Shown here: positions 1 to 13,503 of the stretch, one piece after another | Position numbering within the stretch: the first letter of the stretch is position 1 | Layout: each line of letters starts with the position of its first letter | Source of the DNA: Ephemerocybe angulata | Lineage: Eukaryota; Basidiomycota; Agaricomycetes; Agaricales; Psathyrellaceae | Direction of reading: 5' to 3' | Length of the DNA: 64,000 bases | NCBI GenBank assembly: GCA_013368325.1 | Contig: JAACJK010000001.1 | Coordinates: 3,286,001 to 3,350,000, forward strand | The notes under the pieces: model-generated | The model's database searches: none | The model's input: only the letters and a program-made list of their open reading frames with translations | Told to the model about the DNA's origin: nothing | Position numbers and translations under genes: made by a program

Positions 1-2685
1 TGCTACCTCCGAGTCATTAGGAAGAAGAAAGGCGAACTCTACAAATGCCGCGCAGAACAACAATTGGTACTGCTACACGCCTGCGATTCATGTCAGCTCG
101 ACCGAGACGCATCTTATACTGGTCACGGGAACACACTGATACATGGCACGAGATGGCAATCATAATCAGAGGACAGTGGACGTGGGTATTCACAGGGCAA
201 GAATTACTAAACCCTGGCGATGGCGATGGCTTGTGCTTGTGCTTCAGGAAAAGAAAAATTGTTGGCAACCCGCGAGGCAGTGACATCCCAACGACGGCCG
301 TGAGGGCTCGAACAAAAGAGTCCCACCATGGACAACGAACGGTGATATGTCCACCTTCTCTCCATTTAGTTACTTTTTCTGTAGAATCCTTTTCAGTGAT
401 GCTATATCAGTACTTGTTGCGACCTCACCAGCTGGGACTCGAACGATTTGATCATGGCTCCGCACTTCAATGTATTGGCAAGGGACAGTGGTAGTACATG
501 CATCTATTCATTGCGGCTATATCAGCTTCAATCTCCATGGAGCTTAAGCCCATGGCTGATGTGGAGGACTGTTAGCCAAGCTTTCTATTGGGCGCTTGAG
601 TTCTCAGAACGAGGCCCCTTCTACAATGTCTACAACGTATGCTAGGCATTGGGGGCTAACCTAATATCACAAGTATATAAACCCGTGTACCGAGGGACGG
701 ATTTCACAGTTCGAGGGACCTTGTGTCAACACCTAGTCGCTAGGAGTGTTAAGGTTCATCTTACAGTGGATATTCAGCCTTAAGATGTTCAATCACCTGG
801 GCGCCATCTCAACTGGACACGAACGTACAACAAACGTACAATTGACTTTTTGAACTTGAGAGATGACGAAAGTAGTCCACATGTGCTTATTAGAGCATAC
901 TCCGTGGAAGAAGTGGAAACAGTGGATTTAAGCGCTCAGCAGATGTCACCATCCGCCGGTCTTCTTCAGATGAACAGGGACCTGGATACCAATGTTGGGT
1001 ATTTACGGCGCTGGACACACCACTCTGATTGGGTTCTGTATCACAATTTTGATCTAATGTTGACCATCGTAGGCCGTAAGCCCATCCTCCGTTCAAGGCA
1101 TATCAAAACCGAACTCCACAAAAGGAATGTTCCTCGGTAAGGCCGCAGGCATCAATGTAGTAGACAAAGGTGACACGAACACTCATTGAATGCTCAGTAA
1201 CATCGCAAAGAGGGACACATCAGTTGGTCAATCATCCGTGCTTGTTGGGGAAACGCACCGTGAATTATACCGTATTTCTCCTCGGATGCCGCCGTGGTTC
1301 ATGTGTTATGTTAACGCCTATTACCTGCTGGGTCCGAGGATATTCACCATTTTTTGGACAACCGTGTCTTTAGATATGCCACCCAGCGAAAATGGCCATA
1401 TGCTGGATGGACGCCTGACATAGCTGATTCCAAATAGCGCCGTCACCCGCGCACACTTTCTGTGGATTTAGAGTCAATGCGTAGATCAAGGTCGTATTCT
1501 GCCAAAAAAAGGCTCGAATGGCATCGCGAGCTCGTATCCCTCGAAAGCCCTTCTCCTTTCAGACCCGCTGCCCTGCTAGCTTGCGGACAGCCGAGTCGTC
1601 TTCTGGCCAGTGGCCGCACAGTCCAGCGATGGTCTAGCGCCCGCGAGAAAACGCGCTTTCTTCCTCTTGGATTGCAGGCACAGAAGCTGGGAAGAAACGT
1701 GGCACAGGGGAAGGCAAGTTGTGGATTGAATTGTATCGGGCATCTCTGCACATCGACCGAAAGCTTTCTTCTCATTTTTGAAGTGCAGCTGCGCTTCGCG
1801 TTCCGGAAGGTCTTATAGTAGCTCGAGCTAGTATAGAGTATACCAGACCACCATCAGGACGAGGGGACGAAGGGAATCGGGCATGAAACAGTGCGCGGAT
1901 AGACATCAGTCTGTAGCGGCGCTCTTCAGTTTGCTACTTATTGAGACTACAGCCTAGTAAGTATCGCTGGATGCTGTTCAACCTCTACGATCACTAAAGT
2001 GCGCGACAAAGTCCTTGGGGCTAAACGGTCGCGGACAAAAGTAGCACGGCGTTCGCCGGATTGGAGGAAAAGAGACGTTGGCCTCGTTTTCTGATCCCGC
2101 AAGCCTCGGGGAAGCACCATATCGAGTACTTTCTGGTAAAACTTCGAAGCTGATATTGGGGCAAAGATTTTCAAACATGCCTTCAAGGACCTTCAGTAGC
2201 TCGCGCTTCATTTTCGGGTGCTGCTACACCAGCGTGCCGCTGTGGCAACCAGGTTGCGCTACTAATTCGGCTAGCTGAAGCGATAACCAGTTCGAAACGA
2301 CATTTCAACTTCATAGCTGGCCTCATGTACAAAGCACCCAAACTTCGTATCTTTTCTCTCCCAGCCCTGCCCAGACAGTTTTGTCACAAATACAGGGCCA
2401 CGGCTACAGTTGTTGAAAGTTTGAGCGGAGATGCGCGTAAATACCTACCCAATAGGTCTGGCTAGTCGACAGATCAATCTCTCGCTAATCTAGAAACCCC
2501 AAAACAAGTCAAGACCTGATCCCGATCCACACCAGCGAAAGGTTTCTCACAGACCAACCCCGTTTGTGGCCCCTTACTTCAGAGAGAATTATAAGTATAG
2601 CCATGTCGACACAGTCCACTTCATCCTAACCTTGACTTGTGGATTGCCCTCCTCTGACCATTCAATCGACATATCCCCTCGTAAC
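1..2685. other. Intergenic region, no supportable gene
   Basis: Open frames in this stretch are short, overlap one another on both strands and show no recognisable domain or plausible exon chain. Only the last few hundred bases, upstream of the Myb gene, can be assigned a likely role as its promoter and 5' UTR. A tRNA T-arm-like string near 430 lacks a matching acceptor stem. Confidence 0.5.
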
Positions 2686-4190
2686 ATGAATCAGCCACAG
2701 TGCCGGGAAAGACGCTCATGGACAGCAAAGGAAGACCAGCTTCTTCGTGAGGCTGTTGCGAAAGGTGAACGAGGCACACGCACAATCTTCTTAAGTCGGC
2801 ATATTGACATCCCTTTTCTGTACAGAGGATCCCAATAACTCCAACCCATCGAAATGGCATGCAATTGCCAAGCACGTTCCGAACAGGACCAACAAGGACT
2901 GTCGCAAGCGCTGGTTTGCGAAGATGGCTTCCGACGTGGTGAAGGGCGGCTGGTCGCCAGAAGAAGATGAGAGGCTCGTGAAGGGAATTGAGCGATATGG
3001 TACACGGTAAGACACTCCGTACGTTGGAATCGTACTCAATACTGAAGGGTTCTTGCCAGATGGTCGTTGGTCGCCTCGATTGTGCAGACGCGCAACAGTG
3101 ATCGTGAGTAGAGCTCACATCGACACCTACTCTCGGAACTGATGATATCTCGACAGAGTGTGCGAAGCGCTGGACAGACACTCTTAACCCAGCCATTGAT
3201 AGAACGACATGGTCTCCTGAATCGGTAAGGCAATGACGACTACCCCATTGCGACCTGCCGTTGACGCTTTTTCAGGATGATCTCCTTCTCAGAGCCGTCG
3301 AAGAGCACGGGAAAGTGTGGACGAAGATAGTGAAGACATACTTCCCTGGTCGCACGGGCCTGTCCGCGAAGAACAGGTAAAATAAACTCCATGACATGTG
3401 TTCCATGACGCTGACCTCATTCCCCTGTAGGTATAATAGCATCACTCGCTTTAATCCCGAGTCACGAAATGCTCGTGCGCGGAGACGGTCCGTCGAGAGC
3501 GGGTACTTCACCAATCGCAAGGCGGAGAGCACCTCGTCTTCCTCGTCGAGCGCTTCCCCGGCTACACCGTCGATTACGTTGCCCCACCTTTCGTCGCCCA
3601 CCGCACAACTCATGTTATCCTCTGGCGGCCATTCCCCCTACGAGCTCGGATGGCCTTCGAGCTCATCAATGATAAACGACGAACTCACGTCGCTGCCAGG
3701 CTATGATCATGGTTCCGTACACACGTTCTCACCGTCCTCATGTTCATCGAGTGAATCTTCCTACCACTCGGTTGACATCAACATGAGCTCAACACTATCA
3801 TCGCTGACGGACATGAGCCACAGCATCCTGTACCCCGAAAACTCTACTCAGGGAAATCAGTACTTCAAAACGCCTTCGTCGGGCAATGCTGGCCATTCAT
3901 TCTCAGCGCAGCAATCCGCCCCCTCCACATATTCCCACTACACGAATCACTTCGGCTGCAACCAGGCCGAAATCACAAATCAATTCGCGTCACTAGATTC
4001 CAATGCCGTCGACTCCCTCTCCGGTGGTGTCTCCTGGGAGTCCTCTCATATTCCACCGGGCGATTCGAAACACCATCACTACAAAGGGCAGCAGGGCTCT
4101 GAGTTTCCGGTACGTTCCCTTACCTGCCGAACAATACACATGCTCACTTCACCGGTGTATAGGGTTTCCTCTTTTGAATTATCTTCATGA
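2686..4190 (+). CDS. R1R2R3-type Myb DNA-binding protein
   Basis: Predicted nuclear transcription factor. Six exons join in frame: 2686-2764, 2826-3006, 3060-3103, 3157-3224, 3276-3376 and 3431-4190, giving about 410 aa. Three consecutive Myb/SANT repeats occupy roughly residues 10-175. Each has spaced tryptophans and ends in a recognition helix: NRTNKDCRKRW in repeat 1, TRNSDQCAKRW in repeat 2 and GLSAKNRY in repeat 3. Three repeats with closely spaced linkers resemble the c-Myb architecture rather than a telomere-binding or ADA2-type single SANT. The rest is Ser/Pro/His-rich and looks disordered, as is usual for a regulatory tail. The start at 2686 is chosen because it lies just before the first repeat. 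A further intron (4110-4162) is possible; it would end the protein at 4177 instead of 4190. Target genes cannot be inferred from the neighbours. Confidence 0.87.
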
Positions 4191-7100
4191 CTGGACGTTC
4201 TGACAGTGATATACGACCGATTTCCGGCTATCCGAACCCTGCCTCTCGATCCCTCTCTCTTTCTTTTCTACTCTAGACCTCGGTTCCTCTCTACAACACA
4301 GCATTTCGTTATCACCGGAAGAGAAATGAAACTGTACGCCTCGTGGTTACCGCTAGATTGTATTTGTATCGCGTATTGTATTGCTCTCCTGCTACCCCTG
4401 CATCTGTTCATTGTACTTATTCCCCCACATTCCCTAGCATACTATTAACTCCTGTTTAGCCTTATGTCTATGCAGAAATCTCTGAATACACGGATAACTG
4501 ACCAATGCTCATTGCACAAGTCCAGTTCCGTCTCGATATTTCCGGAAATTGAATGGCTTTTTGTGTCCTGATGGAGTTGGGTTCAACGCCATCCGCTTCA
4601 GCCTTCCGAGCGCCATACTATGTAAGACTGACTACAAAATGGGGTCGGACCGCGTGCCTTCCCGGCGTCCTTACCAAGCCCTCCGCCTTCTTGGTTCTCA
4701 ATTATCAAGCCAGATGACGCATGTTCACGAAACTGACATTTATTTCTTAGTCCAGTCCGCCGTTCAATGACCTCGCATTATTAAGAGAACAGGAGGGTTG
4801 GCATAGTGAGAACTGCGGCTTTAGCATCGCCCCGCCGGTCGGAACCTATCCTTGCCTGGGGGTGCGATAGGTTGTCATATGTAGTCGGTCACCACAGTGG
4901 AACCTCAGCGCAAATCTCCTTTGGTTACAGGCTTCCCCTCCTTCCATCGAACCAGGTGCGTTGAGGCACACTGGGTGGTACGAGACGTTGGTACTTACCT
5001 CATTCATCATTGAAACAAATCACGGAATTAAAATGCCTGATGTTAGGCTGGGAGGTACACGAGGGTCGCAGACGTGAAGCACAACGGCCTTGTCACCCGT
5101 GTATGCATCAAGGTATTCTTTCTACTGTTTTACTTGTGTTGAATAATGCAGTGGCGCTTGTTGTGGTGCTTCAAGGACTTTCATTACCTTGGACGGACTA
5201 CTATGTTATACAACGGCGAAACAGTTCTGAGAAATGTGGAACGCTGTGCTGCAGTGGACCGTATCTAATTTATGTGGCCTGCAATGAACCGTTCGCAGTC
5301 AATCATCCGACTGTCTGAACAGCCCAGTGGCCCCGTTTACGCAGGATTGCAGTGTGTTTCCAGTCCCAGTCGCAAAGACTTGAAGGCGAAAGCAGACCAT
5401 TCATCTATAAGTAAAACGAATCACCGATGCTGTAGAATCCGGATCCCACATACCTACATGGGAGATAGATCCTGCGAGTTCTTGGGCCTGCAAGCACGAT
5501 TCATCCCAGAGCCTAGAAAGGTGCGCATAGCTTGAATGTCTAGCAGCACGCATGCTTGCAGTGGGAATTCATCATAAGTTCATCGGAGCGGTGCGTCCGA
5601 GTGACAGGTGCACCCAGAGAGGTAAGTTCTAGCCCAATACTGCCATGCGAGTTCTCAGACGGGCACAGAGCGACTATGTGAGGGTAACGAGGGTGGCTAT
5701 TGTCGGTAGTGTACAACTGGATCCCCCAAGCCTGCGATGGTGCGTGCTCGAAGTGTTGTCGTAAGTCTGAGGTCATCATGCACATAGCGAGAACCAGGCT
5801 CGGCGGAGAACACCTTCATCAAGCGCCTACGATCAGAAACCATACAAGGGGAGCAAATCGGGTACATCCACTGTCATCCAGGATCCATTACATTTCCTGT
5901 GAACGAGCCTCCCGCAGGAGTGATGAACTTTCCAAGATGACAGTCGTTTGCCGCAATGGATACTCACTCATTCGGTAAGCCATGCTCAAAATGAGTGGCA
6001 CTCTGTACCCTTGATGGGCGGGAAAGGGTCTCGGTCAGAAAGCACTGGCGAATGACATGTACCAGGATACTGGAAATCCAAGTACGACGAGAGTGGCCGA
6101 GGACTTACGCTTATTGAGGGCGCACTGGTTCTACATGGGCGGCAAATCCTAGCCGCCCATTCCCAGACAATCAAGCAGCTCGCCGATGGTAGCAATACGG
6201 CCGCCAGGCAACGTATACCGTCGGGACGTGGATCCCCCGCTCCGATGGTACCAGCCGTCATGGAAGGATTGTCGATCCAAAGGCCAGACTTGGGCAAGAT
6301 TGGTTAGACTGATGGAGTACCAGTTCTCTCCGAGAGGCATGGAGAGACGTAGCCACTTGCAGCTCAGCAGGTCAGAGGGAAAAGGTAGGGAATTTGGAAT
6401 GATCTGATACCAGCCATAGTTAGCGGTGCGGAATGAGTGGATCTCGAAAAGCCGTTAACGCACGCTGATAAAGCGGGGTTTAGCAGACTTGCCGGCGGCT
6501 TTGCAAAGAGGGTCAGTCCTAAAGTCCATGTCCTCGGCAGTTGCCCAATCATCGGTACCAAAGGATCACTATCTAAGAAGAGAGATGATCTATTGGGCAG
6601 TTTGAGGTGGGCCGCACTTACTACTATTTCGAGTCAGTAGGTTTCGCTCGTTTTACATCCAAAAGAGGGAGTAGCAGGTGAAGCAAGTTAGAAGTGTGGA
6701 CCTCAAGCCTATCCCAGATCGCTCCGTCGACGAACCTGCCGTTCTCCAGAGCGTTTCGATATGAAGACGAGACGATTAAGTGGGCGAGATAGTGAGAGCC
6801 CAAACGACCTACAGAAATCTACTGCCAACTTTCCCTTGCCCGAGTTTGCAGGCTGAGGTGAACCTGCGGTTACCTGCCAGCGCGAATTGAACTTCCCATT
6901 TTCACGCCGGCCCCTGAGGCATTCCGGTCCATAAAGGAGCATATATTGCAGCGAGATTGCAAATTTCTAGCTGATTCCTTGAGATTTGACTTTGGAACCT
7001 GTCTTGAGACCGAACCAGTTTTGACTTGGAAGTAAGAAGCAATGAGTCGCCCTCGCGATTTGTCGGGCCCGCCGGCGCTTAAGGGTAAATATTCCGGGGA

Positions 7101-7673
7101 TCAGGGTTAGTAAGCATGCCAAGCGCTTTCCTGACAGAAGAGTGGTCGCCTGCCAGTGATCTCGCCTCCCATCATCGCCGCCGTCGGGGCCCCTAAACGC
7201 AAGTGCTTGTCCAGTTTCTATCGAGCGCCAAATATGATAGCAAATGCCAAATGGCATCCCAGTGAGGGAGTCATATACAAGATATGACAGAAATTTTACC
7301 AGCTTTCCTTTCGTGATGAAAGCAGGAAGCATGGCAATTTGACGTCTGGTGGGTGCTAGTTTTGCTTCGTTGGCTTAAGCTCATTCCAAGTTCTTTTCAG
7401 CATCTTTACAACTTTGAACCCAAACTGAGAGACTCAGGGGACTGACAGGAACCGGGGCATTGGATGAAAATTGACCATGACACCAGCTCCTACAATCCAA
7501 GTCATACTACATGACCCCTACGACGCGGCGACGCACCGATATCGGAGAAATGGCGGCGATCGCTTCGCTCGAGACGATCTTTGGCTGTTTGGGGTTATAT
7601 TGCTCAGACTGGTTAAAGCATATGGAAGAGGCGCAAGCATCCCTTTCACCCGCCCTCCCACGTAGCAGATAAT
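4191..7673. other. Gene-poor intergenic region
   Basis: About 3.5 kb between the Myb gene and the epimerase gene. All open frames are short, and no domain, signal peptide or consistent splice chain could be recognised. The first few hundred bases probably hold the Myb 3' UTR and the last hundred the promoter of the next gene. Confidence 0.5.
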
Positions 7674-9396
7674 ATGTCGCAGTTCGAACCCGTCCAGATT
7701 TCCAACGGCCCCCTCACCCTCGAGGTGAGTACAATGAGGCTAGATCCGTCTTCATCGCCCTCATCGGCCCTCAGGTTCTTCCATATGGTGTTACGATATA
7801 CCGCTTCCTCGTTAAAGTGGGGGAACAGGTGCGTGTATCACCCTGAGGCAGAATATAGCAGGATCTAACGGAATAACAGACCCATGACCTTGTGATTGGG
7901 CCGGAATCTCCTGCTGAACACCAGACTCAGAAGTATACCAACTCAATTGTGGGCCGATATGCCAATCGCATTCCCGTTGGGAGCCATTCGCTGCAACGAG
8001 GTGGTTATAGCAGTACTTTCACTGCGCAGGCTAACGGTACGGATTCCGACTTTCCGAAATATCCGAGCTCGTCTGAAGTCTAGAATGTTTTGACAGAGAA
8101 CCCCCGCGTATCTCTCCACGGTGGTCCCATTGCATTCGATGCTGTCGTTTGGACCAAGATCGGCGAGCCGACCCTATTTACCCAGGCTGAAGTCGAGAAG
8201 TTGAAGACGTTGGATCCTAGCGCCTACGCCATCTTTAGCCTCACCTCGGAAGACGGCGATCAAGGCTATCCTGGAAAGCTCGTTTCTGAAACCTTGATTG
8301 TTCTCGTTAGCGGAGCTGGCGTCCCTACTTCTGCCGAGCAAGCTCTTGGTGCAGTTACCATCGTGTACCGAGCCAAGCTGGAGGACAAGAACACCGTGAC
8401 TCCAGTTAATATCACACAGGTTTGCATGCTTTCTTCCGATCATCTGCATCTGGAGCTCATATAGAATCCAGCACTGGGGATTCAACCTTAACGCAAGCCT
8501 TCCATCACACGAGACCACCATTAAAAGCCACACATTGAACCTCGCGGTACGGGGGCATGATCTCGTTTTTGCCCTTTCTCATCACCTATTGACTTTTTTA
8601 TTATAGACGGACCATCTCGTGGTCAGGGACTCAGACAACTTCTCTTCTGGGTACGCTCCTACATCCCAGGATGCAGTGCATAACCATGCTGGGAAGGCGA
8701 TCGGCGAGAACTACCCGGAAGCTGGATATGGTGCGCTCTCCTTGCCCCTGGATGTCGTCTGACCGTCGTCGATACATTTTGCCCATAGATGATTATTATC
8801 TTCTGAAGAAAGGTGCTGCTGACTCCGCGCCGACTCGTATCAGCACGGAATCGTTCACGCCAGAATTGGATCTTGTCGGAAATATCATCAAGCCCGAATA
8901 CACTCGTTCTATTGCTGAACTTGCTTCCAGTGTGTCAGGGCTCAAGCTATCCTTCGACAGCAACCGTAAGTCGAAAATGTCTATCAATGTCAATGGGCGA
9001 CGTTTTCGAACTCCTTACTTCAGAGCATGGCCTCATGGTCTACACCAACGGCCTTTCCTCCCCCAGCAAAGGAGCTCGCAAGGTCGCGCACGGTGGATCG
9101 GGGGTCAAGGACAAAGGCGATTCCTACGGCCCTGGGGGTGAGATTTGCCAGCGCTATCATTTCCCGGCAGTATTGCCTGACTTTGTTTGACTGGCAGACG
9201 CCGTGTTCATGGAGTTTCACCATGTGAGAGTTTTTTCCTTTCACGTTCGGTTCATAGTACTTCATACTCACGTTTACTGTAGCCCCTTCACACTTTCTTG
9301 AACCCTGAGGACAAAGATGGCGAGGACACCTTGCTGACCTCTGATGAAATCTATCACAACTTTGTCCGCTGCACCGTCTCTGCGGTCGCAAAATAA
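7674..9396 (+). CDS. Aldose 1-epimerase (mutarotase) family protein
   Basis: Predicted enzyme interconverting alpha and beta anomers of aldoses, feeding sugars such as galactose into metabolism. Ten exons join in frame: 7674-7724, 7775-7828, 7880-8036, 8097-8419, 8472-8546, 8607-8730, 8789-8965, 9024-9137, 9198-9223 and 9283-9396. The product is 404 aa, near the usual size for eukaryotic members. Family signatures appear in the expected order: the NSIVGRYANRI segment near residue 55, the LHGG motif near residue 92, the NITQHWGFNL segment carrying the likely catalytic His, a short HNH segment, and a C-terminal FMEFHHP segment that could supply the catalytic acid. There is no obvious signal peptide, so it is probably cytosolic. 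Dense short introns are typical of basidiomycetes. The fold assignment is firm; substrate specificity is unknown. Confidence 0.88.
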
Positions 9397-11191
9397 AGGG
9401 CGTGTGTGCTGGGAACTGAAGATCAGATGAAGAGAATTTAATGTGAGTGGTCTTATGAGTTTCAGGCCATTCGTGCCTCAATACTCATTCGATCTCCAGA
9501 TATTTGTAAACTATAGGATGTTTGAACATAGTCCACATCATTGAAGCAGTGTGGCTAACCAAGTTGCTAACTGCGTATCTGCCGATCAATAGCGTCCGAA
9601 TGCACGCTTTCCGCGCTAACTGAGAAAGTGCCGTCAAAGCAAAAAGATCGCTCCCAATGGAGGGGCACTGGTGATGTAACTCTCCCAAGGCGTGGTCTCA
9701 GGTCAGAAGGCTCCCTCGAGCCTAGCCAACGTGGCTGTTCGGCGGTCGGAGCTGCCTGGCCCTGGTCATCCCAGAACTTATAATAACTCCCATACTCAAG
9801 CAAGTAATTTTAGCAGAACGCATGGAAGGCCCTAGTGGCGTTCAAGTTTCGAATTTTACATTCCACGACTCCAACGGGAAGTCGATACGCCTCACTGACA
9901 CCGTAAGATCCGTGCAGAAATCTCGTCTGCGGCTTTGATTTTTTGTGACTTCACCACCTCTATGCGAGTTTTATATCTAAATGAAGAAGTACACCTGCCT
10001 TTCTCTTCGTTTCGCTATCAAGAGAAATCGAGCTAATACCTTATCACCACACCACAGGCGTTTTTCTCAAGATCGTGAACGTCCAACCTTCCACCGTTGT
10101 CACAGAATAGTGACTTGCGCTTTCTGACCGGAATAAGTCCCGTTATCTTGCTATTTCTGCCTTCTCGTTCCCAATTGTATCCCATATACGGATTGCCGTT
10201 CCTCAGATCCGCCACGCACCCCTTTCGAAGCAGATCTCAAGCAAACGTGCCCCGTCGACGTCTTTCCGTCAACGTCGTCGATCAATATTAATGTTCCAAA
10301 TGTTGCCATCACCGCCAAACGTCCTCGAAAGCGACATCGGATCGCCCTTGGCCAGTCTATACCTTCGGTTTGGGCCTTCTAATACCTCATAAGTAACTAC
10401 TCACCAGAAAAGGCAAAAAGCGAGAAGTGGCAATAACTGACGAGATGCAGCCAGATCCAAGGATAGTGGCACGTTTGATGGATGAGATTGAACGAGCTTG
10501 TGGCGGAAATGGTGTGGGCTCCAGATTTGAGGTAAAGTAGTTTGGGATCTTGAAAACGGGGAACGGGTTCAACCTGTGCTTAAATGGGGACGCCCGAGGA
10601 GATTAAAGCTTAGAAGCGCTCGTGTGGCTTTCAGTGTGGCCCAACGCCGTGAACATCGGTGATTTCGATTGCTGAGCAGAACGCTTTGACAGCGAATGCC
10701 TACTATGTAGTGATCGACGAAGTTACGACCCTGAATAGTACTTGTGCACCCGCGTCCAAAGGTTCCTCGAATGCCGTAGGATGGGAAGACATCGCTGTGG
10801 CTCTTGCGGCACTTATCGGAAACGAAAGTGACCCTTGAATGGCGGATCCGCAAGCGTACCAGTCTCGGTTTACTTTGGTACGTATGTATGGTTGATATTA
10901 GTTTTGACAATAGTGTCAAGATTACAGAAGGGTTAGTACAAGTAGTAATGTCCGACGGAGCGACATACAAATGTCCTGCGGTAGCTGGTGTGATAGAGGC
11001 ATCACGCATGGTTAGATCTCTAGATGCGTCCATGAAGTTAACTTGAACACTGCGGGAAGAAAGCTGCAAAGGAACTAATGGAACATGGAATCAAAGCCCG
11101 ACCGTGTCTCTGAAGGATCGGCGGGGAAGAGGTTCCTCCTTTCTTCTCGGCAGGTATTTGCGGACGCCCTGCGGAGACGGTTCATCTCCGC
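9397..11191. other. Intergenic region, nothing recognised
   Basis: Roughly 1.8 kb between the epimerase stop and the 3' end of chitin deacetylase A. Open frames are short and without recognisable motifs, and no repeat or RNA gene was seen. Confidence 0.5.
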
Positions 11192-12413
11192 TTAGAGCTG
11201 GTAGTTAGGCCTGTTCGCGCAAGTCCAAGAATCCTGTCGGAGGATGGCTTAGACTCTGATATAGCGGATAGAGGTAACTAGACATGACTTACATCGCGAG
11301 CCTTGGGGCTACCGACACGCATGTAAGGACTTTGTCCGATGCATTCGGCAAGAGTGACGAGCTTATACCCTGCGGCCTTCAGGACGCTGATAGCGTGCGG
11401 CAAGATGTTGTGGCTGCGCCCGAGAGTACGGGTTTGGTAAGTACGTTAAGCAGAAATGTCGCTGATATCGAGCTTACGCAGATTGTTCATAGACTTCGTG
11501 GTTGAGGGCGAGAGCGTTCGATGGCCTCCTGTTCGCAAGGTCTGTGTATGCCTTCTTGACATCATCGGCAGAGTCAGACCAATCGAGCGAGCTGGATAAA
11601 TATGTGTTAGCAGGCTTTCGCTCTGTCATCACCACTTTGCGGCGGCGTGAGGAGTAAAAACTCACTCGAAGTCCCAGGTTGTGATCGTCTGGCCTCTGAC
11701 GCGGGCAGCGTCGACAACCATGTCGTTGTATTCGCCATAGGCTATGTGCCATCATTAACGAGGTGTGCCAAATAGGGAAAGGAACTTCCTTACGAGGTCT
11801 AACCATAGCAGGGTAGGCGCCCGTGATCTTCTCGATGGCATCCTCAACGAGCCACATCTCCTCGTGAACTAAGATGGAGGTATTGAATCGTAAGCCTCAA
11901 AATCTTAGAAGCTGAGCGTACTTTGGTCCCATGTGAGGGTGGGCAAGTGCCTGTGCGACCAAGTGTGCGACGCGACTTGATGTCCCTTGTCGTACGCGTA
12001 TTTGACGCGCTTCGCTTGGTCCGCGCTGTAGATGCAGTCGTAGTTGTTCCCGTCTAATTGCCGTCGCATCCGTAAGTGAGTCGAGCTACATCGCGAAGCT
12101 AGTAAGTCACGCACTGAAGAAGAAGGTTCCTTTGGCATCTGCCGCGATCAAGGCTTTGCTGATATCGTAGAGGTAGACCCAAGGTCCATCATCCTTTAGT
12201 TGAAGTTGCAACGTAAGCGCCCACTCGATCCGAAAAGGCTTCGAAGCTCACAAACGTAAGAGCAACGGTGTTGGGCACCGTGCATTGAGTGACGACCTGG
12301 CCGGGCGTCCTCTTGAGCACTTCGCTCACATTCCTCGCAACGTGAGCGGGGATGGTGATCGCTGACGCGGTCGCAGCGAGAAGGGTGACCGCGGTGAAGA
12401 TGGATGCGAGCAT
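11192..12413 (-). CDS. Secreted chitin/polysaccharide deacetylase (CE4), copy A
   Basis: Predicted secreted NodB-fold enzyme that removes acetyl groups from chitin to give chitosan in the cell wall. Exons on the minus strand are 12413-12252, 12193-12115, 12053-11922, 11868-11794, 11741-11666, 11591-11478, 11413-11293 and 11233-11192, giving 266 aa. A signal peptide ends near residue 19 (ASA). All CE4 motifs are visible: TFDDGP near residue 53 (catalytic base and metal Asp), SHTWSH near 109-114 (metal-binding His pair), RPPYGEYN near 148, a TTWDFD motif, and LNHE carrying the catalytic His. The C-terminus ends in SWTCANRPNYQL with no GPI signal or chitin-binding module seen. Two paralogues lie 20-24 kb to the right on the same strand and share several intron positions. 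Confidence 0.9.
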
Positions 12414-13212
12414 TGTAGTTTGTGAAAGGAGTGTGGTGAGTAAACGAGTGACTGGGAGCTAGCGTAGTGCTGAGCTGTAGGAGTTGACGAATCTGGGGAG
12501 CAGGGCGCAAAGAGGAAACCTCTGTGGAGCGAAGTAGCCTGTTCGCGATCTTATACAGTTCCCTGGCGTCAATCTTTTCCCTTGACTTCGGCTACTAGCC
12601 CCAGGGTAACCTAAGCCTTTGACACAGTAACACTTGGCACGCCAAACGTCAGTCCGGCCGTTTTACTGGTCGACTTTGTCGCGATTTGCGTGCCTCCATG
12701 GGTCAACGAGGGGTATACTCAGAGTTCCTGGTCGACTCCTGGTTTAACAGCGAGATACCGACGCAACGTTTCTTTTCCACTGCCGACCAAAGTAACTAGG
12801 CTCCCTAGGGTCATATGGGTCGTGAGACCAACAACCGAACACGCCGGCCAACTCCTCGAAGCTGGTTGAGGCGGATCCTCATACCTGCATTAAGTAAAGG
12901 CTTGGCGTTCGGAGGCTAGTTACCGAGAAAAATCCAACAAAGTTCAGTTTTCGACGCAACCCTGGCTGATGGCATCGTTTCCCGGAGGCACCATTTCGCC
13001 CAACGAGGGGCGGGCAACCATCGAGAGCGTTTGTCCTTTTGCCAGCGAAGGTAATCTCCGGTGGTGAGAAGGGCGGTAAAACGGATGTTTTGCCTTCTAA
13101 AACTTTGGTTAGCATCTGTATTCCCATGCTCATGACGTGGGGTAACGCGTTGGAGCGGCTGGTCCGACATGGGTCAATCGCAGTGAATAGGACGCCGTAG
13201 AAAGATGCAGGT
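12414..13212. other. Upstream region of chitin deacetylase A
   Basis: About 800 bases between the deacetylase start and the outer edge of the left inverted-duplication arm. The near end is the likely promoter of the minus-strand deacetylase. No gene or repeat was recognised in the remainder. Confidence 0.45.
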
Positions 13213-13503
13213 ACGCCAGTGAACGCCATTCCCCTGCGCAGAGTTTGCGTAAGGCGGCAATGGATGTCTGTCGGCTCCGATGGAGGGGGGTAGACCACCA
13301 CTCGGAAAGCGTATACCGCGGGCTTCATACAAGGTGTTGACCCCAGGCGTGAACATCGACACGCTCCATATGAGCAAGCGATGTGGACCGTGGTCACTGG
13401 TAAAGGGGCGCCTACGGTCGGAAATAAGCGCCCAAGGGTCAGGGCAGTGTACCATATATTGCAACTCAGACTGTTCTGCAGACGCTGGTATACGCAATCG
13501 CAT

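Noticed and set aside
380..500. tRNA-like T-arm (gggactcgaacg) near 430
   Set aside because: No pairing acceptor stem or D-arm at the right distance on either strand.
1443..1818. Overlapping open frames of 110-118 codons on both strands
   Set aside because: They are antisense shadows of each other with no motif, intron context or family resemblance.
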